The notes: generated from the sequence alone by a model not told the origin. 64,000 nucleotides of DNA from Cloacimonetes bacterium UBA6097 (GCA_002435865.1 DIWV01000005.1:1-64000), one strand, 5' to 3'. Shown: positions 26,449 through 35,511, numbered from the stretch's first letter. Numbers and translations are program-made.

Positions 26449-27141
26449 ATGAAAGCAATCATTTTATCAGGAGGACTTGGCACCAGGTTAAAACCTTTTA
26501 CCGAAGTCATTCCCAAACCTTTACTTCCAATTGGCGAAAAAGCAGTTCTTGAGATTCAGATTGAGCATTTAAAAAAGCACGGTTTTCTTGAAATCTTTCT
26601 TGCTACCAATTATAAATCCCAATACATAGAAAATTTCTTTGGCGATGGCAGTAAATATGGAGTTAAGCTTTATATTAGTAAAGAGGAGAAACCGCTTGGT
26701 ACAGCCGGTCCCGTAAAGTTGCTGAAAGAACAACTGGCAGAACCTTTCCTTGTAATGAATGGTGATATACTCACACTTCTGGATTACAGTGATTTATATA
26801 AATTTGCCTGTTCCAAAGAATCCCTGCTGACAATCGGAACAAAAGAAATTATAACCCCCTTCCAATTCGGGAATATATTCATAGAGGGTGATTACGTCTC
26901 AGGTATTGAAGAAAAACCTGATTTCAGAACCACTATACTTGCAGGAATTTACATCTTCAAACCTGAAATTCTGGATTTAATACCTGATAGTACTTATTAT
27001 GGCATGGATACATTAATCAAAACCATGATAGAACAGAAACTACCTATAACTCATTACCCCATTAAAGAATACTGGCTGGATATTGGTAAAATAGATGATT
27101 ATGAAAAAGCTCAGGAGATTTACAAAGAGCGCTTTGAATAA
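26449..27141 (+). CDS. Sugar-1-phosphate nucleotidyltransferase
   Basis: A 230-residue NTP-transferase-family enzyme that makes an NDP-sugar from a sugar-1-phosphate and NTP. It has the pyrophosphorylase signature ILSGGLGTRLKPFTEVIPKP, the Asp of LVMNGDIL, GIEEKPDF, and the C-terminal YWLDIGKIDDYEKAQ. Length and pattern match short mannose-1-phosphate guanylyltransferase/HddC-like enzymes. Base and sugar specificity remain open. It precedes an FAD-dependent oxidoreductase by 2 bases. Confidence 0.85.
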   Translation: MKAIILSGGLGTRLKPFTEVIPKPLLPIGEKAVLEIQIEHLKKHGFLEIFLATNYKSQYIENFFGDGSKYGVKLYISKEEKPLGTAGPVKLLKEQLAEPFLVMNGDILTLLDYSDLYKFACSKESLLTIGTKEIITPFQFGNIFIEGDYVSGIEEKPDFRTTILAGIYIFKPEILDLIPDSTYYGMDTLIKTMIEQKLPITHYPIKEYWLDIGKIDDYEKAQEIYKERFE

Positions 27142-27143
27142 AT

Positions 27144-28241
27144 ATGGAAAGTGTAAATGTCTTAATTATAGGTGCCGGAGCCGTTGGACTGGCGATTGGA
27201 AATGAACTTTCTAAAGAATATTCTGAAGTTGTAGTTGTTGATAAAGAGAATAGTTTTGGCAAACATACAAGCAGTCGGAATAGTGAAGTTATTCATGGCG
27301 GCTTATATTATCCTTCAAATACTTTAAAAGCCGGTTTATGCGTACAGGGTAATCCATTACTATATACGTTTTTGCAAGCGCACGAGGTTCCTTTTTCCAA
27401 TACTGGTAAAGTAATTGTTGCTACAAATTCAGACGAAATTAAGGTTATTGAGAAGTACTTTCAACAGGGGAATGCAAACGGTTGTAAGGGGCTAAAGCTT
27501 TTAACGGCTGAGGAAGTATATGCAATGGAGCCGATTGTCAAATGTGTAGCCGGTTTATATGTCCCCACATCAGGTATTTTTAATACCCATATGTATATGC
27601 AAAAGCTGTGCAGTTTGATTGAAGCTCAGGATGGTTTTCTGGTCTATGGCATGGAAGTAACCGGAATTAAAAAAGCAAATGACAAATACCGGGTTTCTTT
27701 TTCAAATGGTGAAATCTTTGAAACTAATTATCTAATAAATAGTGCAGGTCTATGGTCAGATGCCATAGCAGAGATGGTGGGAATTGATACTGTAACAAAT
27801 AAATTAAAACTCTTCTTATGCAAGGGAGAGTATTATAAAACCACTAAGCTGAAAAATATAAAGCATTTGATATATCCTGTTGCTGACCCTAATGGAGCCT
27901 TCCTGGGTATACACCTGACGATTAATCTAAATGGTGAAGTCCGCTTCGGTCCTAATGCATATTATACGGATAGAATAGATTATAAGTTTGATGAAGAGTA
28001 TTTTGAGGAATTCTACAAATCAGTTAATCGTTATCTGGATATTGACAGAGACGATCTTGTCCCTGATGATACTGGTTTAAGACCCAAGCTGCAGGGACCA
28101 GAAGATTGTATTAAAGATTTTTATATCAAAGAAGAAAGCGATAGGGGATTACCTAACATGATAAACCTGATTGGTATAGAATCTCCTGGATTGACTGCCA
28201 GTTTGGCAATTGCTAAATATGTAAAAAGTATAATGATATAG
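27144..28241 (+). CDS. FAD-dependent oxidoreductase (DAO / L-2-hydroxyglutarate-oxidase-like)
   Basis: A 365-residue flavoprotein. The dinucleotide motif is LIIGAGAVGLAIGNEL, followed by SSRNSEVIHGGLYYP, the hallmark of LhgO-type enzymes that oxidise 2-hydroxy acids. GLYVPTSGIFN and LINSAGLWSDAIAEM continue the family pattern, and the C-terminal FAD-binding segment reads IGIESPGLTASLAIAKYV. It sits between a nucleotidyltransferase and an SDR enzyme. An oxidation in making a modified sugar or its acyl substituent is plausible. Ordinary 2-hydroxyglutarate repair is the alternative. Confidence 0.82.
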   Translation: MESVNVLIIGAGAVGLAIGNELSKEYSEVVVVDKENSFGKHTSSRNSEVIHGGLYYPSNTLKAGLCVQGNPLLYTFLQAHEVPFSNTGKVIVATNSDEIKVIEKYFQQGNANGCKGLKLLTAEEVYAMEPIVKCVAGLYVPTSGIFNTHMYMQKLCSLIEAQDGFLVYGMEVTGIKKANDKYRVSFSNGEIFETNYLINSAGLWSDAIAEMVGIDTVTNKLKLFLCKGEYYKTTKLKNIKHLIYPVADPNGAFLGIHLTINLNGEVRFGPNAYYTDRIDYKFDEEYFEEFYKSVNRYLDIDRDDLVPDDTGLRPKLQGPEDCIKDFYIKEESDRGLPNMINLIGIESPGLTASLAIAKYVKSIMI

Positions 28242-28255
28242 ATGGAGATAAATAT

Positions 28256-29227
28256 ATGAAGATAGCGGTAACAGGTGCAGCAGGATATATTGGTTCAGTA
28301 TTAGTCCGGCAATTATTGTCAAAAGGATATCAGGTTGTTGGAGTGGACTGCCTTATGTTTGGCGGGGAATCTCTATTGGGAATATATAACGAACCCAATT
28401 TCAAATTTATTAAAGCAGATATCAGGGATACTGACAAAATGTATCCAATACTCCAAGAAGTAGATGCTGTTGTGCATTTTGCAGCCATAGTAGGCGATCC
28501 TGCCTGCGCTAAAGACCCGGAACTGGCAAAATCGATTAATTGGGAAGGTTCAAAAAAACTGGTAGAAGCTGCCGAAAAGACAAAATCTGTTAAGCGTTTT
28601 ATCTTCGCTTCTACTTGCAGCAACTATGGAAAAATGGAAGGGGATTCGTATATTACAGAAGAATCACCATTGAATCCGATATCTCTGTACGCAGAGCTCA
28701 AAGTTAAGTTTGAGCAGTATTTACTCAATACTGCTTTCAGAGATGATTTCTGTCCTACCGCCTTGCGGTTTGCCACAGTATATGGAGTTTCTCCCAGGAT
28801 TCGTTTTGATTTAACGGTTAATGAATTTACACGTGATGTTGCGTTGGGACGTGAATTGCTGATATTTGGAGAACAATTCTGGCGTCCGTATTGCCATGTT
28901 GAAGATTTGGCAGGTGCCTGTGTAAGGGTACTTGAAGCAGATGCTGATAAGGTTTGCAGGAATGTATTTAACGTAGGTGATACAAGAGAGAACTACCAAA
29001 AGAAGATGCTGGCGGAAGAACTGCAAAAGCTGATTCCTGAAATGAAAGTTAAATATGTACAGAAGAATGAAGATCCCAGGGATTACCGGGTTGCATTTGA
29101 AAAGATTCAACGTGAGCTTGGTTTTGCCATTACTAAAACTGTCCCGGATGGTATGAAAGAGATAATCAGGATTCTTAAAGACGGGATTATATCCGATCCT
29201 GATAACCAGAAGTATAAAAATACCTGA
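28256..29227 (+). CDS. NAD-dependent sugar epimerase/dehydratase (extended SDR)
   Basis: A 323-residue extended SDR enzyme with TGAAGYIGS, VDAVVHFAAIVGDPAC, the serine/threonine of FASTCSNYG and the catalytic Tyr-Lys pair in SLYAELKVKFE. Substrate-side segments are LRFATVYG, WRPYCHVEDLAGA and NVGDTRENYQK. It belongs to the broad group near GDP/CDP-sugar reductases and epimerases; the exact reaction is unknown. It ends in tandem stops (TGATAA), directly followed by the CACAAATG cassette. Confidence 0.87.
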   Translation: MKIAVTGAAGYIGSVLVRQLLSKGYQVVGVDCLMFGGESLLGIYNEPNFKFIKADIRDTDKMYPILQEVDAVVHFAAIVGDPACAKDPELAKSINWEGSKKLVEAAEKTKSVKRFIFASTCSNYGKMEGDSYITEESPLNPISLYAELKVKFEQYLLNTAFRDDFCPTALRFATVYGVSPRIRFDLTVNEFTRDVALGRELLIFGEQFWRPYCHVEDLAGACVRVLEADADKVCRNVFNVGDTRENYQKKMLAEELQKLIPEMKVKYVQKNEDPRDYRVAFEKIQRELGFAITKTVPDGMKEIIRILKDGIISDPDNQKYKNT

Positions 29228-29230
29228 TAA

Positions 29231-29713
29231 CCACAAATGATTCCCACAAATGGTCACAAATGAAAAGTCCACAAATGGACACGAATAAGGACATTGATCA
29301 ATACTTGTTCAAAGATGAGTGCTTCAAAATAGTGGGAGCTTGTATGGCTGTCCACAATGAACTTGGTAACGCTTTTCTTGAACCTGTTTATCAGGAAGCT
29401 TTAGCACTGGAACTTCAGAAACAAAACATTCCATATACCAGGGAAAAACGGCTTGAGATATTCTACAAAGAGACTTTACTTGAAAAGAAGTATTATGCTG
29501 ATTTTCTTTGTTATGATCAGATAGTTGTAGAGCTGAAAGCAACCAGTTCATTAGCGGATGAGCATATAGCCCAGGCGTTAAATTATCTCTCAGCCCTTAA
29601 GCTAAGAATGGCACTGCTTGTAAACTTTGGTTCACCACGTCTGCAATGGAAAAGAGTAATTTTATGAATCAATTTGTGCATATTTTTGTGCTTATATTTG
29701 TGTCCATTTGTGG
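29231..29713 (+). mobile_element. Cassette: inverted CACAAATG arrays flanking a GxxExxY nuclease-like gene
   Basis: The left end has four CACAAATG units (29232, 29245, 29255, 29270; consensus CCACAAATGG). The right end has the same units inverted, ending ATTTGTGTCCATTTGTGG at 29713. The outermost 9 bases are exact inverted repeats (CCACAAATG/CATTTGTGG), and TAA flanks both sides, a possible 3-bp target duplication. The only gene inside is the GxxExxY protein. The cassette lies between an SDR gene and rmlA, and the rmlA ribosome-binding site starts 9 bases after it. A short related element lies at 42551-42690. Mobility is inferred. Confidence 0.65.
29260..29667 (+). CDS. GxxExxY family protein (PD-(D/E)XK nuclease-like, PDDEXK_3)
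   Basis: A 135-residue protein of the GxxExxY family. The family motif usually reads GFLE-VY; here it is NAFLEPVYQEAL (Gly replaced by Ala). KYYADFLCYDQIVVELKA supplies the Asp and the Glu-x-Lys of a PD-(D/E)XK nuclease-like core, so the predicted site is intact. HIAQALNYLSA and NFGSPRLQWKRVI complete the family pattern. The start codon lies inside the left repeat array, so the first ~10 residues (MKSPQMDTNK) are repeat-encoded. The true start may be a later in-frame codon. The biochemical function of this family is not established. Confidence 0.85.
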   Translation: MKSPQMDTNKDIDQYLFKDECFKIVGACMAVHNELGNAFLEPVYQEALALELQKQNIPYTREKRLEIFYKETLLEKKYYADFLCYDQIVVELKATSSLADEHIAQALNYLSALKLRMALLVNFGSPRLQWKRVIL

Positions 29714-29732
29714 TAAAAAACAAGGAGGTTAA

Positions 29733-30602
29733 TTGAAAGGCATAATTTTAGCAGGTGGAGCAGGGACAAGGCTTCACCCATTAACAATTTCCGTAAGTAA
29801 GCAGCTAATGCCGGTTTTTGACAAACCTATGATATATTATCCCCTTTCTATACTTATGCTGGCAGGAATAAGGGAAATACTGATAATTACCACACCTGAA
29901 GACCAGGCAGGTTTTAAAAATCTCTTAAATGATGGAGTTCACATTGGTTTGGATATACAATATGCCATTCAGGAAATACCAAATGGACTGGCTCAGGCAT
30001 TTGTTATTGGAGAAGAATTTATTGGGACAGACTCTGTCTGTTTAATTCTGGGAGACAACATCTTTTACGGAGCTGATTTACCGGGCAGACTAAGCAAATG
30101 TAAAGAACCTGATGGTGCAATTATAGCTGCTTATCCGGTTAATGATCCTGAACGATATGGAGTAGTGGAGTTTGATTCCGATAATCGTGTAATCTCAATA
30201 GAAGAAAAACCCCAAAAGCCCAAATCAAATTATGCTGTACCGGGTCTGTATTTTTATGATAATTCAGTAATTCAGATAGCCAAAGATATTAAGCCTTCCG
30301 CCAGGGGTGAATATGAAATAACTGATGTAAACAAAGTCTATCTGGAAAACAACAAACTCAAGGTTATGGTTTTTGGTCGCGGTACTGCCTGGCTGGATAC
30401 AGGAACCTTTGAATCATTAATGCAGGCATCGCAATTCGTTTCAATTATAGAGCAAAGACAGGGTTTCAAAATCAGTTGTATTGAAGAAATAGCCTACCGT
30501 AAGGGATTTATTACCAAAGAACAATTACGAAAAGTCGCAGAGCCAATCCGTAAAAGCGGTTATGGTGAGTATCTGTTGAAAATAATCAAACAGGAAGGAT
30601 AA
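29733..30602 (+). CDS. rfbA: Glucose-1-phosphate thymidylyltransferase (RmlA)
   Basis: Makes dTDP-glucose from glucose-1-phosphate and dTTP, the first step toward dTDP-deoxysugars. The 289 residues match the family length. Signatures are LAGGAGTRLHPLT, SKQLMPVFDKPMIYYPLS, LGDNIFYG, IEEKPQKPKSNYAV, GRGTAWLDTGT. The start is TTG at 29733, four bases after a strong AAGGAGG (29722-29728). RmlB is not in this window, so the 4,6-dehydratase must be encoded elsewhere. WecE at 39206 is a likely downstream user of the pathway. Confidence 0.95.
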   Translation: MKGIILAGGAGTRLHPLTISVSKQLMPVFDKPMIYYPLSILMLAGIREILIITTPEDQAGFKNLLNDGVHIGLDIQYAIQEIPNGLAQAFVIGEEFIGTDSVCLILGDNIFYGADLPGRLSKCKEPDGAIIAAYPVNDPERYGVVEFDSDNRVISIEEKPQKPKSNYAVPGLYFYDNSVIQIAKDIKPSARGEYEITDVNKVYLENNKLKVMVFGRGTAWLDTGTFESLMQASQFVSIIEQRQGFKISCIEEIAYRKGFITKEQLRKVAEPIRKSGYGEYLLKIIKQEG

Positions 30603-31073
30603 ATGGAAGCAAGCTTATTGGGGCGTTACTTTGAAGATTTTACCGAAGGTGAGACAATTAAGCACAATCTCTCTAAAACAATATTTGAAAGTGATAACAA
30701 CCTATTCAGTCTCCTTACGATGAACCATCATCCTTTGCACACAAATAAACAATTTGCAGAAAACAGCCAGCACGGACAGATATTGGTAGTGGGAACGCTT
30801 GTATTCAGTATTGTAGTTGGTATGACAGTACCGGATATCAGCGGTAAAGCCATTGCTAATCTGGAGTATGAAAAAGTTGAGCACTTAGCACCCGTATTTA
30901 TCAATGATACGCTTTACGCATCAACCAAGGTTTTGGAGGTAAAACCTTCTTCTTCAAAGCCGGACAGGGGCATTGTATACGTAGAAACAACAGCGTTTAA
31001 TCAAAACCAACTACCGGTTTTGAGATTTAGAAGGCATGTCCTGATTCAGAAGAGAGGAGACAGTAATGAGTGA
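30603..31073 (+). CDS. MaoC-family (mesaconyl/itaconyl-CoA-type) hydratase
   Basis: A 156-residue hot-dog-fold enoyl-CoA hydratase-like protein. LTMNHHPLHTNKQFA corresponds to the TMN-HPLH-D block of mesaconyl-CoA- and itaconyl-CoA-type hydratases, with Asn in place of the usual last Asp. VVGTLVFSIVVGMTV matches the following helix, and NLEYEKVEHLAPVFINDTL the core strands. It overlaps the next gene by 8 bases, a CitE-like lyase. The same gene pair acts together in itaconate degradation (itaconyl-CoA hydratase with citramalyl-CoA lyase). In this glycan locus the pair may instead make an acyl group for decoration. Confidence 0.82.
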   Translation: MEASLLGRYFEDFTEGETIKHNLSKTIFESDNNLFSLLTMNHHPLHTNKQFAENSQHGQILVVGTLVFSIVVGMTVPDISGKAIANLEYEKVEHLAPVFINDTLYASTKVLEVKPSSSKPDRGIVYVETTAFNQNQLPVLRFRRHVLIQKRGDSNE

Positions 31074-31950
31074 TATGATTATGCGGAGTTTGATGTTTGT
31101 CCCGGGGCACAATGAAAAGCTCCTGAGCAGTGCATCACATTCAAATGCTGACGTGCTGTTACTTGATTTGGAGGATTCTGTCCAACCTGAGAGCAATAAA
31201 GCTGTAGCCAGGGAAAAGATTGCTGAATGGGTAGAATCAGGTAAGTTAGACAATTTCTATATATTTCCCAGGGTTAACGACCGTGAAAGCGGGCATTTGC
31301 TCAAAGATGTCCATGCTTTGACTATTAAAGGTGTTGACGGATTTATGTATCCAAAAGCAAAAAAGGGTGAGGATATCTACTTTTTTGACAAACTGTTGGA
31401 AACAATTGAATATGAAAAGAAAATCCCTGTTGGTACTTTTAAAATAATTCCTTTGATTGAGATGTCTGCAGCAGTATTGAACGCGCAGGATATATGCCAG
31501 GCTTCAAAAAGAGTTGTGGCTATTGCCTTTGGATGCGAGGATTTCGTAAGCGATTTGGAAGGAGTTCATGACCATGAGGGGCAAAGCATCTATGTTCCCC
31601 GTGCTTTAATTGCTTTGGCTGCCAGGGCGAACAACGTAATACCCATCGATACAGTCCATATCAATGTACATGACCTTGAAGATTTGGAAAAGAATTTAAT
31701 TTTGGCTAAACATCTTGGTTTTGAGGGTATGCTGATATTACATCCCAAAGAAATTGAACTGGCGCATAAGTATTTTTCTCCCAGTGAAGCAGAATATCAG
31801 GATGCCATGGAAATGCTGAAACTATATGAAGAATCACGTAATGAGAATAAAGGAGTGGCAGTAAAAGACGGAAAATTCATAGGACCACCTATGGTTATTG
31901 CTGCCAAGAAAGTTATACAAAAATACGAACTTGTGAAGAGTATTAGTTGA
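31066..31950 (+). CDS. CitE-like HpcH/HpaI-family C-C lyase (malyl/citramalyl-CoA lyase type)
   Basis: A 294-residue TIM-barrel enzyme. Landmarks are SLMFVPGHNEKLL, ADVLLLDLEDSVQP (metal-binding Asp/Glu), PRVNDRESGH, IPLIEMSAAVL, AIAFGCEDFVSDLEG and LHPKEIELAH. Members cleave or form 3-hydroxyacyl-CoA thioesters such as citramalyl- or malyl-CoA. No citrate-lyase alpha or gamma subunit is nearby, so the citrate lyase beta subunit is excluded as the role. The overlap with the MaoC gene argues for consecutive steps. Confidence 0.85.
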   Translation: MSDMIMRSLMFVPGHNEKLLSSASHSNADVLLLDLEDSVQPESNKAVAREKIAEWVESGKLDNFYIFPRVNDRESGHLLKDVHALTIKGVDGFMYPKAKKGEDIYFFDKLLETIEYEKKIPVGTFKIIPLIEMSAAVLNAQDICQASKRVVAIAFGCEDFVSDLEGVHDHEGQSIYVPRALIALAARANNVIPIDTVHINVHDLEDLEKNLILAKHLGFEGMLILHPKEIELAHKYFSPSEAEYQDAMEMLKLYEESRNENKGVAVKDGKFIGPPMVIAAKKVIQKYELVKSIS

Positions 31951-31952
31951 CG

Positions 31953-33233
31953 ATGTACAAATACTTAGCCTACTACATAGCTGAACATTATAAATTCCAA
32001 CGTATGTCAGGGGACGAACTTATTTACAATCAGCTAAAAAAGTTTAATAAAATATTGCAACATGCCTCCCGATATACCAAATTCTATAAGAATCTGTATG
32101 CTAAACATGGCTTAATTGGGCTGCAGGTGAAATATCAGGATGATGTAGCAAAGATTCCGATTGTATCAAAAAAAGACTTCCGTGCAGTTTCACATGATGA
32201 TCTGTTAAGCAAAACTCCTGAAGGCGGTTATAACAATCACTATACTAGCGGCTCTACAGGAGAACCATTTTTAGTTAAAACCTCTAAACAAGCCGAATAT
32301 ACTGCCCACATCAGAATATTCCTGACCCTGATTAAGTATGGCTATAAACCCTACCATCAGATGACAATTGTTTCCAGATATGAATCCGGCACCGTTTTTC
32401 AGGTCGAGAAAGACATCAGGCTGTATTCCGCTCTGAATAAATACTTACCTCTTTTCAAGCGATGTATAATCTCGATCTATGATTTGCCGGCTGAAATTAT
32501 CAGAAAAATCAGAGAAAATAAACCTTATGTTTTAGTGAGTACTCCAGGAGTTTTATCTGTTATCATTCAATATCTGAAAAAGCAGAACATTAAATTGAGA
32601 ATTCCCATTGTCTTTTTAACTTCTGAAACCGTGACCTCATCACTATATGCTGATGTTAAGGAATATATCGGGGATACGTTAATAGATATGTACGGCTGTA
32701 TGGAGTGCCCTTCCATCGGTTTCGAGATTAATAATTGCGGCATACGTGAGATCTTTACAAATACCTGTTACTTTGAAGTGGTACAAGATGAATGCGTTAG
32801 AGATTTCACCGGAAAAGCAGTACTGACAAATCTGCTCAATTTTACGCAACCGGTAATCAGATATTCTCTTAATGATCTAGTTCAAATGCCTGCTCAAGAA
32901 AAGTATCCCAACAAGCGTATCGGGAAGATTTTGGGTAGGCTTGATGATGTTGTTACTTTTCATGATGGGAGTATCCTTGCACATCACCATGCTCACGAGA
33001 TGTTTATGGACTTTAAAGAGTGTCAGCAGTTTAAATTCATCCAAAAAGGCAGAGATATTAGTCTGCTGTTAGTTCTGCAACCCAATACTGACAAACGGTT
33101 CGTAATAACTAAAGCAGGAGACATCTGGAAGCATCGCTATCCTAATGTTAACTTAGATATAAAAGTAGTTGAAACAATTTTACCCGATGCTTTGACAGGA
33201 AAAGTAAAGAATCTGGAGATTATAAGGCAGTGA
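31953..33233 (+). CDS. PaaK/CapK-like AMP-forming ligase family protein
   Basis: About 426 residues related to phenylacetate-CoA ligase and the CapK proteins of capsule loci. N-terminal FNKILQHASRYTKFYKNLY is the usual CapK beginning. HYTSGSTGEPF is the AMP-binding P-loop, with LIDMYGCMECPSIGFE and IGKILGRLDDVVTF (hinge region) later. A TTG at 31947 overlaps the preceding stop; I use the ATG six bases later, but either is possible. It may activate the acid made by the MaoC/CitE pair, as CoA thioester or adenylate, for transfer to the glycan. That link is inferred. Confidence 0.8.
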   Translation: MYKYLAYYIAEHYKFQRMSGDELIYNQLKKFNKILQHASRYTKFYKNLYAKHGLIGLQVKYQDDVAKIPIVSKKDFRAVSHDDLLSKTPEGGYNNHYTSGSTGEPFLVKTSKQAEYTAHIRIFLTLIKYGYKPYHQMTIVSRYESGTVFQVEKDIRLYSALNKYLPLFKRCIISIYDLPAEIIRKIRENKPYVLVSTPGVLSVIIQYLKKQNIKLRIPIVFLTSETVTSSLYADVKEYIGDTLIDMYGCMECPSIGFEINNCGIREIFTNTCYFEVVQDECVRDFTGKAVLTNLLNFTQPVIRYSLNDLVQMPAQEKYPNKRIGKILGRLDDVVTFHDGSILAHHHAHEMFMDFKECQQFKFIQKGRDISLLLVLQPNTDKRFVITKAGDIWKHRYPNVNLDIKVVETILPDALTGKVKNLEIIRQ

Positions 33234-34306
33234 GAATCAATTTTGCCGGCGACATATCACTTGACCGCATTAATCATTCCTGTTTTAAGATAGGTGATAA
33301 TCTTCATAATATTTTAAGTAAATCTGACTTAAATATTGCAAATTTGGAAAGTGCAATAACTACCTCTGAAAATAGACGTCCTTTCCATCCTGTCCATTTA
33401 AAAGCAGGTACTAAAAGTTTAGATATAATTGGACCATTCCATGCGGTCTCTTTGGCAAACAACCACATTCAGGATTTTGGTCCAGAAGGTATCGAAGATA
33501 CCAAAAAAGCCCTTATGACCAAAGGAATGAGTTTTTTTGGTATAGGATCAGACCAGACTTCAGCACTTAATCCATTGATATATTCAAATGATGGTCAGAA
33601 AGTAGCTGTAATTGGAACCTCTAAATTTTGCACATTTTCAAAATTTTGCGAAGGTACTGCTGGAGATAGTTCTTCTATTCTTTATAAGACAATCTCCAAA
33701 CTGAAGTTAGAAGGTCACTATGTAATTATTTTCTATCATTGGGGTTATGAGTATATTGATTTTCCTGCCCCCAGGGATAGAATCATTGCTCATCATTGTA
33801 TAAATAAAGGAGCAGACATGGTAATTGGTACTCATCCTCATGTAATACAGGCTATCGAGTACTATAAACAAAGGCCAATAATCTACAGTTTGGGCAATTT
33901 TATCTTTTCAAATGACTTTTCAAAAGAAGTTTCTTATCTAAATGAAGATATCAGAACAAGAATCTCATTGTTAGTAAGTTTGGAAATACAAAAAAACAAA
34001 CTAACATCGCTTAAATATTCTCGATGTGTTTTATCCAATAATGAAGTAGAGATAGACACTAGTATTGACAGCAGTGAGTTATTGAGTGAGGTTAAACAAG
34101 GAGGATTGTTTTCATCCGATTACAGAGATTACATAAAAAAATATGTCTCTCAATTAGATGTGATAAGAAATCAAAATGTTAAAATTAAACAAGATTACTT
34201 AGGCTACAATAATATGGATCCGATAGACAAGTTTAGAACCTACAAGAACTTAAATTGGCAAGATGCTTTCAACAGATTCCTGGTTACATTAAAAAAAAAG
34301 AGATGA
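33230..34306 (+). CDS. CapA-family metallophosphatase-like protein
   Basis: A 358-residue protein of the CapA/PgsA family (calcineurin-like fold). Landmarks are FAGDISLDR at the N-terminus, NIANLESAIT, SLANNHIQDFGPEGIEDT, IFYHWGYEYIDFP, GADMVIGTHPHVIQ and IYSLGNFIFS. All metal-binding Asp, Asn and His positions of the family are visible. No signal peptide or membrane anchor is seen, unlike PgsA. CapA proteins accompany poly-gamma-glutamate and capsule synthesis; the reaction is not well defined. The GTG start overlaps the previous stop. Confidence 0.87.
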   Translation: MRINFAGDISLDRINHSCFKIGDNLHNILSKSDLNIANLESAITTSENRRPFHPVHLKAGTKSLDIIGPFHAVSLANNHIQDFGPEGIEDTKKALMTKGMSFFGIGSDQTSALNPLIYSNDGQKVAVIGTSKFCTFSKFCEGTAGDSSSILYKTISKLKLEGHYVIIFYHWGYEYIDFPAPRDRIIAHHCINKGADMVIGTHPHVIQAIEYYKQRPIIYSLGNFIFSNDFSKEVSYLNEDIRTRISLLVSLEIQKNKLTSLKYSRCVLSNNEVEIDTSIDSSELLSEVKQGGLFSSDYRDYIKKYVSQLDVIRNQNVKIKQDYLGYNNMDPIDKFRTYKNLNWQDAFNRFLVTLKKKR

Positions 34307-35307
34307 TATTGCATTTAAGGCAGCACTGGTTTAAAGTGTTAAGAATAATACTGACAATATTATCTATAGGATTTATTACCTATTATGTTTGGAAGAATTT
34401 TCATGTCATTCAGATAAATGATCCAAAGTGGTTAGTGTTTTGTTTGGCAATACCAATGCTTGTAATACCTTTGATAGGTACAAACAGGTGGAGGTTTTTT
34501 TTAGCTTTAAATGGCATAAAAGAGAGTATATTTCATTTGGCTAAGATAAATTTCATATCAATATTCTACGGTTTGATATTGCCCTCCTCGTCTGGTTTCG
34601 ACGCAATTCGCATTCTCATGATAGAGAACAAACATCCTGAGAAACGCGGTCAAGCAGGAAGCACGGTTATACTTGAACGGTTGATGGGATTACTTAGTTT
34701 GAGTTTAATAGGAATAGTCGCAGCTTTATTATTGCCAGAACATATGGCTGGTGCAAACATAAGGAAGACTATTCTGATTGTTTCATTTATCATTTTTTTA
34801 TGCATTGCTTCATTTCTTACTCCCACTTTTTACAAAATCATGAATAAGCTATTGTACAGTAGGTTGTCAGGTCGCAAGAATTTCTTTCAAAAATTAATTG
34901 ATTATGTAGAAAAAGCTCATAACGCTCTGTATAGGGTGGTAGGACCATCTATGTTAATCAAGTCTTTTTTGTTGATTTTACTTTTCCAATTAACAACAAT
35001 CTTAAATGTAGCCTTCGTTTATAAGGCATTGGGAGTCCATTTATCCTTAACCGTGCACATGATGATAATGCCAATAATCTATATTCTGTCTATAGTACCA
35101 ATCACAATGAGTGGATTTGGTGTCAGAGAAGGTCTGTTTGCTTATTTTTACAATAGCGTTGGAGTGGACAGCGCAGTAGCAGTTATGGCCTCCTTGATTA
35201 ATTATGTGTTGCTATCGCTTTTGCCTGCCATAATCGGTTTTATTTTTGTGCTTTTGTCATCTGATTCACAGCCAAAACTAAGCACTAACAAACCGCAAAG
35301 CTATTAA
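34303..35307 (+). CDS. Flippase-like integral membrane protein (UPF0104 type), second copy
   Basis: About 334 residues with eight or so hydrophobic segments. Conserved blocks are FYGLILPSSSGFDAIRI and the C-terminal PITMSGFGVREGLFAYF. The frame extends to a TTG at 34255 inside capA, but the ATG at 34303 overlaps the capA stop (ATGA) and removes a hydrophilic prefix, so I use it. It is only distantly similar to the copy at 22552. A DPM-like GT2 follows after a 204-base gap. Confidence 0.82.
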   Translation: MILHLRQHWFKVLRIILTILSIGFITYYVWKNFHVIQINDPKWLVFCLAIPMLVIPLIGTNRWRFFLALNGIKESIFHLAKINFISIFYGLILPSSSGFDAIRILMIENKHPEKRGQAGSTVILERLMGLLSLSLIGIVAALLLPEHMAGANIRKTILIVSFIIFLCIASFLTPTFYKIMNKLLYSRLSGRKNFFQKLIDYVEKAHNALYRVVGPSMLIKSFLLILLFQLTTILNVAFVYKALGVHLSLTVHMMIMPIIYILSIVPITMSGFGVREGLFAYFYNSVGVDSAVAVMASLINYVLLSLLPAIIGFIFVLLSSDSQPKLSTNKPQSY

Positions 35308-35511
35308 GTTGATTCAGAATATAAAAAAGTCTTTTATAGAGTATCTTGAAATGATACCTTAACTTACGGGCAAGAAAGAAGTGTACCAATGCAGACGTTT
35401 TGTTAGTTGTTTTGTTTTCCTTGCTTGTCAGTGGGGATTAAGATTATTACATACATAATTCAAGCTCTTTCTAAACCTACAAAAGATAATTTGTAAATGA
35501 AGGGGAACGAA

